Origin: Pseudoalteromonas shioyasakiensis
GTDB lineage: Bacteria > Pseudomonadota > Gammaproteobacteria > Enterobacterales > Alteromonadaceae
DNA: 64,000 nt
Direction of reading: 5' to 3'
NCBI RefSeq assembly: GCF_019134595.1
Contig: NZ_CP077771.1
Coordinates: 434,001 to 498,000 of the forward strand
Made by a program: the position numbers and the translations under genes. Position 1 is the first letter of the stretch, and each line of letters begins with the position of its first letter. The notes beneath the pieces were generated by a model. That model had not been told where the DNA came from, did no database searches, and was given only the letters and a program-made list of their open reading frames with translations. Of this stretch, positions 1-9,407 are shown one piece after another.

Positions 1-1622
1 GCAGGTTCACAACCGTCTGTTACGCTGCCAGAATCTACGTCATTGCCGTCAACTAAACGAACAACTTCGCCTGCGATATCAGCAAATTGCATTTGACCAA
101 AGCCAGATACTTTAGAAGACTCAAGTAGACCAATTGTTTCATCTGATGTTACAACCACACCGAAATCTACACCCACTTTCGCATCTTTCGAGTTGTATAA
201 GTACATTTGCATGCGTGGGCTTGCACCGTCAGCAGGTGTTGCCATATTCGCGTTATTTAAACCGCTATTATCTTGCGCTTGCGCTTCGATTGGGTCACCT
301 TCTACACCACCACGGCCGTAGTTTGATACTTGCGCAACATTTGATGTTTCGTCAAAGCCATGGTCATAGAAGAAATCGTGTAAGAAGTTGTTCATGTAGA
401 ACAAGTTAACGATCGCCGCTTTACGGTTGTCGTAGCTGTTTGCTACTTGATCAACTTGGTAAGGGTAATCGAATGTGTAATCTGATGTAGTTTCAGCAGT
501 GAAGTCACCTTCAGTGTAACCTTGTGGTGCAATTACATCAGCATAAGCAAATACGTTGTTACCTGATGTTGTTGTAGCGTCATCAGCAAGCCACGGATCC
601 ATCGTGCTTAACTTTTTGTAGTAAGACAAGCTTACAAGTGGTGCATCTAGGATTTCAGTTTCATCAGTTTGATCTGGGCCATCAGCTGGGATCACGTCTC
701 CGTGTGGGCCTTCCCACGGGTAACCATCTTCGTCAGCCCATACACGGTAGTTAAAGTCTGCCGCGTGTGCTTTTAAGTCTTTCTTGAAATAAACTTTGCT
801 GTTTTGCGCGCCAATAACGTAGCTGAAGTAATCGCTTTCTAGGCTGTTTTTATCAGCAACTTCTACTTCAACATAGTATGCAGATTGCAGCTCACCCGCT
901 ACTTCAAAGAATACTTTCTTAGCACGTGGCTGACCTAATACAACTTTGTCACCACTTTGGTTAGACACAGTGTACTTAACATATTCACCTTGCTCAGTTG
1001 ATTTAGTTAGCGACACATTGATATCAGCAAGCTCTTTAATTGCACGTTTAATGCTTTGCTCAGCACCAACAAACTCAGCAAGTGGCGCGAACGACTGCGT
1101 TGCATTTGAACTTGTGTTAGCGAAATAACCAGAACCAGCAACGAGGTTATATTCTTTATCCATGATCAGGTTGTATTCACGGTTGAATACTTCAATGTCA
1201 TGAACTTTTTGCTTGTATTTAGCTGTGATTGAGCCAAGCTTTTGCTCAGATAAATCTGCTAATACTGCGCTTGATACACCTTTTTTAGCGGTGCTAACAC
1301 CTGTTAAGGCATTTAAATAAAAATCTGCAGCGTAAGCATTACGTTGCTCAGGAAGCACCATTGCCATATCAGGCTTCGCTTGACCTACTGCATTCCATAG
1401 GAAAGTAGCTTTACCTAATTGCGCATCGAAAATAGATTTGTGACCCGATACAGTGCGACGCTCAGCCAATGCACGTTGCTGAGATACTTGAGGATTAAAT
1501 TGTACTTGAGAGCTAACGCTTGAAGCATTATAAAAGCGAGTTTGTTCACTTGCCTGTACTTGAGTTGATGCCAAGATAGCCGTTACCATAGTAGCAACTG
1601 CTGTTACTTTGAATTGAGACAT
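1..1622 (-). CDS. Secreted M36 (fungalysin) family metalloprotease, N-terminal part
   Basis: About 540 codons are visible; the gene runs off the left edge, so the catalytic HExxH region is not in view. The product starts with a Sec signal peptide of about 24 residues (MSQFKV...TQVQA), followed by a long propeptide-like region. Near residues 400-450 it carries the M36 signature segments NLFYMNNFLHDFFYDHGF and YGRGGVEGDP. Around residue 505 a PA-type insert begins (FADIAGEVVRLVDG). M36 enzymes are secreted zinc endopeptidases made as zymogens, common in protein-degrading marine bacteria. The start is ATG at 1622; a purine-rich AAGGA lies almost directly against it. It is divergent from the lipoprotein gene at 1750. 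Family assignment is confident; substrate is unknown. Confidence 0.85.
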   Translation of the reverse strand, partial: MSQFKVTAVATMVTAILASTQVQASEQTRFYNASSVSSQVQFNPQVSQQRALAERRTVSGHKSIFDAQLGKATFLWNAVGQAKPDMAMVLPEQRNAYAADFYLNALTGVSTAKKGVSSAVLADLSEQKLGSITAKYKQKVHDIEVFNREYNLIMDKEYNLVAGSGYFANTSSNATQSFAPLAEFVGAEQSIKRAIKELADINVSLTKSTEQGEYVKYTVSNQSGDKVVLGQPRAKKVFFEVAGELQSAYYVEVEVADKNSLESDYFSYVIGAQNSKVYFKKDLKAHAADFNYRVWADEDGYPWEGPHGDVIPADGPDQTDETEILDAPLVSLSYYKKLSTMDPWLADDATTTSGNNVFAYADVIAPQGYTEGDFTAETTSDYTFDYPYQVDQVANSYDNRKAAIVNLFYMNNFLHDFFYDHGFDETSNVAQVSNYGRGGVEGDPIEAQAQDNSGLNNANMATPADGASPRMQMYLYNSKDAKVGVDFGVVVTSDETIGLLESSKVSGFGQMQFADIAGEVVRLVDGNDVDSGSVTDGCEP

Positions 1623-1749
1623 TCCTTACGTTCCCTATTGTTATATTTTTATTTTCGGTTAACAATCATAACCAAGCCCAATGTACCCAATACAGCAATT
1701 AAAAAACAGAATTAATTGTAAACAAAAGTAACAGACAAACAGGAACATA

Positions 1750-2244
1750 ATGAACCAAACAATTAATATACAAGCACTTATAATAACATTAGCACTAGTA
1801 TCAGGCTGTCAAAAAAATGAAATAAGCGAGCAAGATACAGTACAACAGCCAACAACCAGTTCACAAAAAGAACAACTTTCAGTTAAAGATGTTAAAAAAG
1901 CAGTCGAAATCAACAAGCAAAAATCGACGAATGCTTTTAGTAATAATGGTGAAAAAATTACCTTTGATGCACCTACTTTAACCAAAGGCACAGAAGTCTT
2001 TAATCACGCAATGCAAGAGCGCGGCATCGCCACTGGGGCAATTTACTTAACGCTAAAAGAAAACAGCTTACCAGTAGAGCTTAGCAGCCAATATACGCTG
2101 AAAAAAATGACCAACAAGAGCTATCGCTACCTTGCTGAAAAAGACACTGATTTATTAAAAGTACAAAACGCTTTTAAACAAAATGCCAATGTCGATATTG
2201 TTGAAATTAAAGTTGATTATTCGCCAATAAAAGAGGTGATGTAG
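1750..2244 (+). CDS. Small lipoprotein of unknown function
   Basis: A 164-residue protein with a bacterial lipobox (LVSGC, Cys about residue 20), so it is probably lipidated and membrane anchored. The mature part begins with a low-complexity Glu/Gln/Ser/Thr linker and continues into a roughly 100-residue soluble domain that I do not recognise. AGGAA lies just upstream of the ATG. Transcribed divergently from the M36 protease; no functional link is evident beyond proximity. Its stop codon lies inside a dispersed repeat that starts at 2241. Confidence 0.75.
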   Translation: MNQTINIQALIITLALVSGCQKNEISEQDTVQQPTTSSQKEQLSVKDVKKAVEINKQKSTNAFSNNGEKITFDAPTLTKGTEVFNHAMQERGIATGAIYLTLKENSLPVELSSQYTLKKMTNKSYRYLAEKDTDLLKVQNAFKQNANVDIVEIKVDYSPIKEVM

Positions 2245-2271
2245 GTTGGGTACAGCGCAGCGAAACCCAAC
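2241..2271 (+). repeat. Dispersed palindromic repeat, family R1
   Basis: A 31-bp imperfect palindrome with arms GTTGGGT / ACCCAAC around a GC-rich AGCGCAGCG centre. Related copies lie at 35583-35613 and 35730-35757 (same orientation) and 37707-37737 (opposite). It overlaps the stop codon of the preceding lipoprotein gene, so it could act as a 3' hairpin. Confidence 0.8.
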
Positions 2272-2278
2272 GTGAAGG

Positions 2279-2334
2279 AGCTGTCAGCCTTCAGCTATCA
2301 GCCGTCAGACGCGCGAAACAAGTTTCACGCCTAC
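2279..2334 (-). repeat. Heptamer repeat remnant (R2) joined to an R3 element
   Basis: Four heptamer units in reverse orientation (AGCTGTC, AGCCTTC, AGCTATC, AGCCGTC) occupy 2279-2306. They are followed at 2309-2334 by an R3-type element (GCGCGAAA...TTTCACGCC) related to copies at 16047, 35695 and 37571. The rest of the gap to 2456 shows no gene. Confidence 0.7.
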
Positions 2335-2456
2335 ATCAAACCGTAGGCGTCATGCTTGCATGGCGTGTCTAACATTCAACGCCATTTAATCAAGCTAACT
2401 CAGCATTCAAAAACACCACTTTTCGGCTTAAAGCTTACAGCTTAAAGCTGTTTTAC

Positions 2457-3158
2457 CTACTCCACCACAAAATCAAAATAGGTGGCGGGGTATGCTTGCG
2501 GTTGGTAGGTAAAATGCCACCATTCCATTGAATAAGGGGCGAAACCGGCCTCTGTCATCAGGGTCTTCAGTTTATATCGATTGGCTTTTTGCTCTGCACT
2601 AATACGTGGGTCGTCGGTGTTCGAAAGGGTGTCGAACATATCAAACGGTGAGCCCATATCAAGCTCTTTGCCTTTCGCATCAACTAACGTTAAATCAATC
2701 GTTGAACCACGGCTGTGACCCGACTTAGCGGCGATATAATCACCAAGCAGCTTGTCTTTGCCTAGGTTTGGATAAAACTCATCTTTAGTGCGGGTATCTT
2801 CTAAATCGTTAACCCAACGCACAAAGTGATCAACGGCGCGCTGCGGGCGATAACAATCAAATATTTTTAAGCTCAGGCCTTGGGTTTGCGCTGCTATTTG
2901 CACATTTTTAAGAGCACTTGCAGCAGTGCTGTGCAATAAACATTTAGGTGCGTTATAGCCATCAACTGGTTTGCCAACAAAGTTGTGATGACCAAAATAA
3001 CGAATATCTAACACGGCATTCGGTAGCAAAGCTCCTACATCCACAAATTCGCTACGTTTATCATCGCTTGGTGTAGCACAAGCAGCGCTTGCACTCATAA
3101 GCGCAATACCTAACAGAGAAGTAGATTTAGTTAAACGAGCCAACAAACTGAATGCCAT
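2457..3158 (-). CDS. D-alanyl-D-alanine dipeptidase (VanX/DdpX-like, M15D)
   Basis: A 233-residue zinc dipeptidase. The family splits D-Ala-D-Ala into free D-alanine. It shows the M15D zinc-site pattern SGHSRGSTIDL (His148, Asp155) and the ExxH pair MEWWHF (Glu212, His215), plus the YRP segment near residue 103 that supplies the conserved arginine. An N-terminal signal sequence ending around residue 27-30 implies a periplasmic location. No vanR/S/H/A-like genes are nearby, so a catabolic role in using peptidoglycan-derived D-Ala-D-Ala is more likely than vancomycin resistance. D-amino acid catabolic genes lie about 8 kb away. Confidence 0.88.
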   Translation of the reverse strand: MAFSLLARLTKSTSLLGIALMSASAACATPSDDKRSEFVDVGALLPNAVLDIRYFGHHNFVGKPVDGYNAPKCLLHSTAASALKNVQIAAQTQGLSLKIFDCYRPQRAVDHFVRWVNDLEDTRTKDEFYPNLGKDKLLGDYIAAKSGHSRGSTIDLTLVDAKGKELDMGSPFDMFDTLSNTDDPRISAEQKANRYKLKTLMTEAGFAPYSMEWWHFTYQPQAYPATYFDFVVE

Positions 3159-3210
3159 TTTGATTTTCCATAAATAACTTAATAGTATCCACTATTGCAC
3201 ATTAAATAAC

Positions 3211-3978
3211 TTATTCCAAGATTGAAGGCTCAGAAACTGGAGCAAGATCTTGGCTATATGTTGCATCGACAACCGAGCGGTTGCGACCGGTTTTTTTAGC
3301 TTGATATAAAGCCTGATCAGCAAGCTTAAATACTTCATCAATGTTTAATTGCTCAATTGGCCAACCTGAAATACCAATCGATACATTAATGCAGCCAACG
3401 GGGTCAATATAGCTTTCTGACACTCGCATGCGCAAACGCTCAGCCAGTTGATATGCTCGTTTTGCTTCTACTCTTGGCATGATCACAATGAATTCTTCAC
3501 CGCCTGTACGGGCAACCACATCACTATCACGAGTGACATCTAACAAAATTTTAGCCAACGACTGCAGCACCACATCACCAATGTCATGACCGAACTCATC
3601 GTTAACCCGTTTAAAATGGTCGATGTCGATAGCCAATACAGCAAAAGGGCAACGTTGAGCTATCAAATGGCTAATTTGCATATCGAGGCTACGGCGATTA
3701 TGCAGGCAAGTGAGTGGATCAGTTTGCGCTTCTTGACGTAATAGTCCTATTTTACTTTGTAATAGCCCTACCCCTTTTAACATGGCTTTTCTGAGCTCAT
3801 TACTTTCAAAATACCATGAGCGAATTTGTGCCAGCTCGATTGACGTTGAAGGGCGATCTAACGTATTTGCAGTGTCGGCTAACTGCCTTAATGGCTGAGC
3901 AATTAAACGTGCTAATACCCAAATGAATATAAATGTCAGCAAACCTATTGGGGCGGTCTTTACAAACACTTGCCACAT
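3211..3978 (-). CDS. Output half of the interrupted diguanylate cyclase (TM-GGDEF)
   Basis: A 255-residue segment that starts with the TM helix and short HAMP-like linker and ends with a complete GGDEF domain. The active-site loop reads GGEEF, and an RxxD inhibitory-site motif (RDSD) sits five residues before it, so catalysis and product inhibition look intact. The ATG at 3978 has no convincing ribosome-binding site; translation might occur only by reinitiation after the upstream stop. See the spanning pseudogene entry. Confidence 0.7.
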   Translation of the reverse strand: MWQVFVKTAPIGLLTFIFIWVLARLIAQPLRQLADTANTLDRPSTSIELAQIRSWYFESNELRKAMLKGVGLLQSKIGLLRQEAQTDPLTCLHNRRSLDMQISHLIAQRCPFAVLAIDIDHFKRVNDEFGHDIGDVVLQSLAKILLDVTRDSDVVARTGGEEFIVIMPRVEAKRAYQLAERLRMRVSESYIDPVGCINVSIGISGWPIEQLNIDEVFKLADQALYQAKKTGRNRSVVDATYSQDLAPVSEPSILE

Positions 3979-4005
3979 TAAATCATCAAGCGGAGCAAGC
4001 GTGCT

Positions 4006-4836
4006 TTAAAGTGGGCGCTGAGTGACGACTCCCCAAGGAGCGACCGTCATAGGTGCGTAGCCTGCAAGCATTTCAACGCCTTTGCTGTTGGTAACAAGCT
4101 GTGTGCCGGCGTTTCCTTTTAGTACTTCTTCAATTACTTGGTTATCAAATACTTGCTCACCAATCCGGCTTTTATCTGGGTGATACAGTAAGCGATGATT
4201 TTCATCAACCACATACAAATAAGAGCCGTCTTGATAGTAATGAACTTGCAGCAATTCATTAAGGATACTGGTGCGTTTTAAGTATAATGTGCCGCCTACA
4301 TAGCCAATAAAATTACTTTGTTTATCGAATAATGGCTGCGATATAAAGATCAATAAATTGCCCGCCATCGAAATATACGGCTCGCTGATCATTGGGGTGC
4401 GATACGATAAAGCGGCTTTAGTGCCAAAGCTATCTACTTTACGGTTTTGTAGCTTCAATGACTTTGGCGAAACGCCTAAAATATTGCCCTGTGAATTAAC
4501 AATAATGGTCGAATTAAAACTACTAGTTTGTAGCCTTAATCTGTCTGCTTCAGCATTTATTAAGCCTTGATTATTAAAGTCATCTTCAAGAATTTTACCT
4601 ACAAAGGCGAGCTGTTGCTGAGCATTAAGTAAAAAGTTATCTGTCGCTGACACCAACTTGGCGGCGTATGCTTTATGATTATTAAGAGTTTTATCTATTA
4701 GTTGTTGCTTCTGAACTTGATAGCTCGAGTAATAACTATTTAGAAAGGTTATAAGCGTTGCAGAAAACGCTAACACTAAAATTAAGCGACGTAGATTTAA
4801 ACCACGACTAAGACTATTAAGCACGGTACTTCTCAC
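4006..4836 (-). CDS. Sensor half of the interrupted diguanylate cyclase (dCache domain)
   Basis: A 276-residue open segment with one N-terminal TM helix (about residues 16-35) followed by a periplasmic Cache-type domain that ends at WGVVTQRPL, where such proteins normally run on to the second TM helix. It stops at TAA 4008-4006. The start is a GTG; a second in-frame GTG lies at 4824. On its own it would be a membrane-anchored sensor with no output domain. Confidence 0.7.
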   Translation of the reverse strand: MRSTVLNSLSRGLNLRRLILVLAFSATLITFLNSYYSSYQVQKQQLIDKTLNNHKAYAAKLVSATDNFLLNAQQQLAFVGKILEDDFNNQGLINAEADRLRLQTSSFNSTIIVNSQGNILGVSPKSLKLQNRKVDSFGTKAALSYRTPMISEPYISMAGNLLIFISQPLFDKQSNFIGYVGGTLYLKRTSILNELLQVHYYQDGSYLYVVDENHRLLYHPDKSRIGEQVFDNQVIEEVLKGNAGTQLVTNSKGVEMLAGYAPMTVAPWGVVTQRPL

Positions 4837-5196
4837 ACATGGGGCCCAAAGTCCATATCGGGAACATCTAATACCTTTATACTAGCAAGATGTTCTATGT
4901 ACCTCTATAAAACTTTTGTCATAATTTGATTTAGCGCAAACAAATGAGTGCAATTACTCTAATTAAAGTAGCTCTATTTAATAACTTCAGATACCAAGTG
5001 CTCGTTAAACATGAACGACATCAAAGCCACTTACCAATAAAACAGCCGCTATTTAACATATTGAATTTAATAAACTATAAACTTAAGAAAGTTAAAAGAG
5101 CGACTAATACATACGATTTATATTGTTCAAAAAGCCGCTTGCTTTGATGTAATAATTTATTACACTGTAAAAACAAAAACACAATAAAGTTTTCCT
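4837..5196. other. Intergenic region without a recognisable gene
   Basis: A 360-bp AT-rich gap between divergent genes (cyclase left, nagX right). A short open frame at 4944-5147 has no homology I recognise and no ribosome-binding site. Promoters for both neighbours should lie here, but none stands out. Confidence 0.6.
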
Positions 5197-6384
5197 ATGC
5201 GCCAACACTGTGCTGAAATAATCAATAAACTCCCTTCACATCGCCTTATGGCGTTAGATGTAATGCGGGGCTTGACTATTACCGCCATGATATTAGTGAA
5301 TAACCCGGGTAGCTGGGGAGCTATGTATTGGCCTTTGAAACATGCTAACTGGCATGGTTGGACACCTACCGACTTAATTTTTCCATTTTTTATTTTTATT
5401 GTCGGCATGTCTATCACGCTATCAGTAAATAGCTTGCGTGCTAAAGGGGTCAGTGAGCAGCAAATACTAAAAGCGGGTGTTATTCGTACCATCAAACTTA
5501 TTGCCCTCGGTTGGTTTTTAGCCTTGTTTTATTACAACTTTCGAGACCCTTCTTTTAGTTGGCTTACTGACAAGTTATTGCAGCTTCGCGTGTTGGGCGT
5601 GCTGCAACGTATCGGTTTGGTGTATTTAGTCGCTCTGTGTTGTTATCTCTATTTATCGCCTAAGAAAATAGCCATTACTTGCATCGCTCTTTTATTATTT
5701 TATGGCGCCGCCATGCTTTATATCCCTTATACCTTGCCAAACGGCGAGATAGTGAGTGGCTTATGGTTACATGGCAATAACTTAAGTGCCTTTATAGACA
5801 ATGCCGTACTTGGTAGCCATCACCTGTATTATGCCAATGCTAAGCCACTGCCATTTGATCCTGAAGGGCTGTTCTCAACACTGCCAGCCATTGCAAGTGC
5901 GCTTAGCGGCATGTTGGCTGCGGTTTATTTAACTAAGCAAACCGACCTTAAAAAACAAGCCCGTACACTTATCTTTCTGGGCACATTAGCTGTTCTTGCC
6001 GGCTATGCTATTTCGCCATTAACGCCTATCAATAAAGCCTTATGGACGCCGAGCTATGTGCTACTCAGCTCAGGGCTGGCAGCGATTTTCTATGCACTGT
6101 GCAGTGCTATTTTAGATATTTATAAGCTGCGTAGTTGGAGCGCTCCATTAATTGTATTTGGTGCGAATGCGATATTATTTTTTATGTTTGCAGGCGTGTT
6201 TGCACGGCTATTAATTATGATCCCGCTCGGCGATAGCAGCTTAAAAGGTGGTATTTATAGCCTAATACAATTAGTGATCAGCAATGATTACCTCGCTTCT
6301 TTTAGCTTTTCACTGCTGTTTTTAGTGGTGTCTTATGGGGTGATGTACAGCTGCTACCGCAAAGGCATTTTTTGGAAAGTGTAG
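5197..6384 (+). CDS. nagX: NagX-like inner-membrane acyltransferase (HGSNAT/DUF5009-like)
   Basis: A 395-residue polytopic membrane protein with about ten TM helices. The N-terminal RLMALDVMRGLTITAMILVN and the following WTPTDLIFPFFIFIVG match the bacterial relatives of heparan-alpha-glucosaminide N-acetyltransferase (COG4299). In Shewanella-type genomes this protein is NagX, encoded with N-acetylglucosamine utilisation genes. No nag kinase, deacetylase or NagR regulator lies beside it here, so the link to GlcNAc rests on the family and on the nearby GH3 hexosaminidase. The ATG lacks a clear ribosome-binding site. Convergent with the D-lactate dehydrogenase gene. Confidence 0.75.
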   Translation: MRQHCAEIINKLPSHRLMALDVMRGLTITAMILVNNPGSWGAMYWPLKHANWHGWTPTDLIFPFFIFIVGMSITLSVNSLRAKGVSEQQILKAGVIRTIKLIALGWFLALFYYNFRDPSFSWLTDKLLQLRVLGVLQRIGLVYLVALCCYLYLSPKKIAITCIALLLFYGAAMLYIPYTLPNGEIVSGLWLHGNNLSAFIDNAVLGSHHLYYANAKPLPFDPEGLFSTLPAIASALSGMLAAVYLTKQTDLKKQARTLIFLGTLAVLAGYAISPLTPINKALWTPSYVLLSSGLAAIFYALCSAILDIYKLRSWSAPLIVFGANAILFFMFAGVFARLLIMIPLGDSSLKGGIYSLIQLVISNDYLASFSFSLLFLVVSYGVMYSCYRKGIFWKV

Positions 6385-6399
6385 GCTTTAAAAATAGAT

Positions 6400-6420
6400 G
6401 AGCCAGTCAGTAACTGGCTC
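6400..6420. terminator. Hairpin between convergent genes
   Basis: An 8-bp perfect stem GAGCCAGT / ACTGGCTC with a 5-nt loop between the converging nagX and dld genes. There is no good T-run on either side, so it is only a weak terminator candidate. Confidence 0.4.
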
Positions 6421-6443
6421 CACAAATTAGCAATTAAACCCTG

Positions 6444-9308
6444 TTATATTGCATGGCTTTGTTTATCGAGTAGATACAAAATTGACTGATAACTAATGCC
6501 ACTGTGTTCAGTTAAACCAATTTCGCAACTGCGGCTATTAGACACGCCGCGATTACAGTTTTTTGGTACTTGTTGTTTAAGGGTTTTTAACGCGTTGCTA
6601 TTGAGTTCTGGTAAGTTAAAGCCCTTATCACCGGCAAAACCACAGCACTCAATATCAGCAGGAATAATCACCTCATTACTACATGCCTTGGCAAGTGATA
6701 CTAGGCTTTGCTCTATACCTAATCGCTTAGAACTACAGGTAACATGGAGCATCACCGGCTCATTCACTGGCGTTACTTGTAAATTAGGCAGTAAATGCAG
6801 AGCTGCAAAATCAGCACTTTCATAAATTGTGAGTGCCGTATTTTGCGCGGCATTTAGAGTAATAAGTGCACAAGGGCTGGCATCAAAAACGATGGGATAT
6901 TGGCCATTATTTGAAAGCGCCTCGAGCTCAGTAAGTAACTGCTCACTTTTGTTTTTAGACTCTTTATTAAAGCCTTTACTAGCAAATGGCATACCGCAGC
7001 AAAGTGAATCTGCTTGTTGCGGAAGTAGCACTTCATAGCCTGCTTTGGCAGCGAGTGAATAAATAACATCAAGCAGTGGGCGCTTATCATCAGCAAGTTT
7101 GTCAGCCGCAAAAACTCGGCTTGCGCAACTTGGCATGTAAACCAACTTTTTCGCTTGTTGGGGTTGGTGAAGTTTTCTATTAATTGGCTGCTCAGCCCTT
7201 GGCCACGCCGAGTAATACAGCGGTGTACCAAGCAGCTTATTAGCAGGTTTGCTCAGGCTTCTTAGGTTACTGCTGCCGATTGCTTTTTCAAGCACCTGCA
7301 TCACGGTTAAACCAAACCGTGCACCCGTAGCAACAACCGCAAAATGCTTGCTAGCAAAGCGTGATAATGATCGCGCAACCTTGTTTGATGAGGCTTGTTC
7401 TGCTCTGAGCGATTTTATAAATTCGCCTGTGTTTATCCCCACTGGGCATTTAAGACCACAAAGACCCGTTGCCGCGCACGAATCAATGCCAAGGTATTTA
7501 AAGTCAGCCTCAATAACACTGAGCTTTTGATTTAACTTCTGTTTGCTTGCTACATCTTCGGTTGTAAGTAATTGATTGTGCAGCTCTGTGCGGTGTCGCC
7601 ATAAAGTAATACGCTGTCTCGGTGTTAAGGTAAGCCCTTTTGACGGGCAAACAACTTCGCAAAAGCCACATTCAATACAGGTATCAATAATATCATCACT
7701 TTTTGGCATGACTTTTAAATGCTGAGTGTGAGCATTTTTGTCGTGATTAATAATTACACCAGGATTAAGAATGTTGTGTTGATCAAATAGCTGTTTTAGC
7801 TTAACCATTACAGCGAAACCATCATCGCCCCACTCTGTTGCTACAAAAGGTGCCATGTTACGCCCTGTGCCATGCTCTGCTTTTAAAGAGCCTTTTAGTT
7901 CAACCGCCACTAAGTTCGCCACATCAGCCATAAATTGCTCGTATCGGCTTACTTGCTCTGGTGTATCAAAAGCTTGGGTGAATACAAAGTGCAGATTTCC
8001 GGCAAGTGCATGCCCAAAAATAATGGCTTCATCATAACCATATTTAATAAATAATTGATGCAGCGCATTTACGCCCTCAGCTAATTTATCAAGGGCAAAA
8101 GCAACATCTTCAATAATCACAGTGGTGCCTGTTTCGCGCACTGCGCCAACCGCAGGAAAGGTGCCTTTGCGAATATTCCAAAGTGCCGCATTACGGGCGC
8201 TGTCTGCTGAAAACTCAATCGCTGCCAGTTGGCTTTGCTTAAACTCGGCAAGAAGTTGCTCGGTGATCTTAGTGAGTGCATCAAGAGCCTGTGCATTTTC
8301 GGCTCTTAATTCAATTAACAATGCCGCTGATTGCTCTGGGTAGCTGGCCACTTCTTTTGGCATTATGGCATGCTCAGACACCGACATCAGGGCACGTTTA
8401 TCTAGTAGTTCAACGGCCGCAACATCAAGCTCACTCAGCCTTTGTACCAGCTCACACACCTTGCTGATGTCGTCAAAAATAAAGAAACCGGTGTGTTTGT
8501 ACTTATGCTCAACTACGGTGTGGTAGGTGATGTCAGCGATAAAAGCTAACGTACCTTCAGAGCCAATAATGAGGTGCTTGATGATTTCGATTGGATCAGA
8601 AAAATCCAGCAGCGCATTTAAACCATAGCCCGTGGTATTTTTTAAACGGTATTTATGGGCGATACGCTCACTCAAATCAGGGTTTTGCTTTACGCTATCA
8701 ACCAGGCTCATTAACTCATCAACCCAAGGGCTATGGCTTTGCAAAAAGGCATTACAGCTTTGGCTATCAGCCGTATTAAGTACAGTGCCATCGGCAAAAA
8801 TGAGGGTCATATCTTTTACTGTGTGGTAGCTGTTTTGCGCCACTCCACAACACATGCCCGATGAATTATTTGCCGCCATCCCCGCTATTTTACAGCTATT
8901 AATTGAAGCGGGATCAGGGCCAATTTTTTTACCAAACGGGGCTAATACTTGATTTACTCGAGCGCCAATAATAGCCGGTTGTAAGCGTATTGCCTCGGCG
9001 CCATCAATAATCTCAAACTTGCTCCAACTATCGCACAGTAAAACCAATACCGAATCGGTAATTGCTTGCCCAGATAAACTCGTTCCAGCAGCGCGAAATG
9101 TGATGGGTATGTGTTGCTCGTTGGCGGCAATGATCACTTGCCTTGCTTGATTTTGATTGCTCACTAATACAATTAATTCAGGGATTAATCGATAAAAGCT
9201 GGCGTCTGTTCCGTACGCATAACGGCGCGAGTAATCTTCTATTAATGCTGACTCTGGTAAAAAAGGTTTAATTTGCTGTTTAAATGCGTGTAATCGAGTT
9301 AAAGCCAT
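6444..9308 (-). CDS. dld-II: FAD/Fe-S D-lactate dehydrogenase (Dld-II type)
   Basis: A 954-residue fusion of an FAD-binding oxidase (PCMH fold; RAAGTSLSGQ near residue 70, HALAGNLHFVF near 435, KAEHGTGRN near 478) with a C-terminal ferredoxin-like and CCG-type domain. Two 4Fe-4S motifs are visible, CIECGFCEVVCP (about residue 540) and CAATGLCGLKCP (about 615), followed by two Cys-Cys-Gly motifs, LCCGMP and ECCGFAG. This layout and length match the Dld-II D-lactate dehydrogenases of Shewanella and relatives, which oxidise D-lactate to pyruvate and feed the respiratory chain. D-2-hydroxyglutarate dehydrogenase is an alternative. It is divergent from the GH3 operon, sharing a roughly 300-bp control region. 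Confidence 0.82.
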   Translation of the reverse strand: MALTRLHAFKQQIKPFLPESALIEDYSRRYAYGTDASFYRLIPELIVLVSNQNQARQVIIAANEQHIPITFRAAGTSLSGQAITDSVLVLLCDSWSKFEIIDGAEAIRLQPAIIGARVNQVLAPFGKKIGPDPASINSCKIAGMAANNSSGMCCGVAQNSYHTVKDMTLIFADGTVLNTADSQSCNAFLQSHSPWVDELMSLVDSVKQNPDLSERIAHKYRLKNTTGYGLNALLDFSDPIEIIKHLIIGSEGTLAFIADITYHTVVEHKYKHTGFFIFDDISKVCELVQRLSELDVAAVELLDKRALMSVSEHAIMPKEVASYPEQSAALLIELRAENAQALDALTKITEQLLAEFKQSQLAAIEFSADSARNAALWNIRKGTFPAVGAVRETGTTVIIEDVAFALDKLAEGVNALHQLFIKYGYDEAIIFGHALAGNLHFVFTQAFDTPEQVSRYEQFMADVANLVAVELKGSLKAEHGTGRNMAPFVATEWGDDGFAVMVKLKQLFDQHNILNPGVIINHDKNAHTQHLKVMPKSDDIIDTCIECGFCEVVCPSKGLTLTPRQRITLWRHRTELHNQLLTTEDVASKQKLNQKLSVIEADFKYLGIDSCAATGLCGLKCPVGINTGEFIKSLRAEQASSNKVARSLSRFASKHFAVVATGARFGLTVMQVLEKAIGSSNLRSLSKPANKLLGTPLYYSAWPRAEQPINRKLHQPQQAKKLVYMPSCASRVFAADKLADDKRPLLDVIYSLAAKAGYEVLLPQQADSLCCGMPFASKGFNKESKNKSEQLLTELEALSNNGQYPIVFDASPCALITLNAAQNTALTIYESADFAALHLLPNLQVTPVNEPVMLHVTCSSKRLGIEQSLVSLAKACSNEVIIPADIECCGFAGDKGFNLPELNSNALKTLKQQVPKNCNRGVSNSRSCEIGLTEHSGISYQSILYLLDKQSHAI

Positions 9309-9392
9309 CTCGCCCCCAGGCTTGTCATATTTACGCTGATGATTATGGAATATATTATTACTTTAAATTGTACTAAAAAGCGACCCATTAAA

Positions 9393-9407
9393 TTGATAAA
9401 TTATCAA
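9393..9407. promoter_or_regulatory. Candidate operator between dld and the GH3 operon
   Basis: A perfect dyad TTGATA-AAT-TATCAA lies in the 299-bp region between the divergent dld gene (start 9308) and GH3 gene (start 9608). Its size suits a dimeric repressor, but no regulator gene is adjacent and no second copy was seen. Confidence 0.35.

Larger units (their letters stand above)
3211..4836 (-). pseudogene. Diguanylate cyclase gene (dCache-TM-GGDEF) interrupted by one in-frame TAA
   Basis: Reading the minus strand continuously from 4836 to 3211 gives a 541-codon frame with one interruption, a TAA at 4008-4006. There is no frameshift: the nine codons after it (S-T-L-A-P-L-D-D-L) lead directly into the next ATG at 3978. 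The layout is TM helix, periplasmic dCache sensor, second TM helix, HAMP-like linker, GGDEF domain. Both halves look well conserved, so the nonsense change should be recent, or a sequencing error, or tolerated by reinitiation or readthrough. Intact, it would make cyclic di-GMP in response to a periplasmic ligand. Confidence 0.85.

Noticed and set aside
2457..3158. Vancomycin-resistance gene cluster
   Set aside because: Only a VanX-like dipeptidase is present, with no ligase, dehydrogenase or VanRS system; a nutritional role is more likely.
4944..5147. 67-residue open frame between the cyclase and nagX
   Set aside because: No ribosome-binding site, no recognisable domain, AT-rich chance frame.
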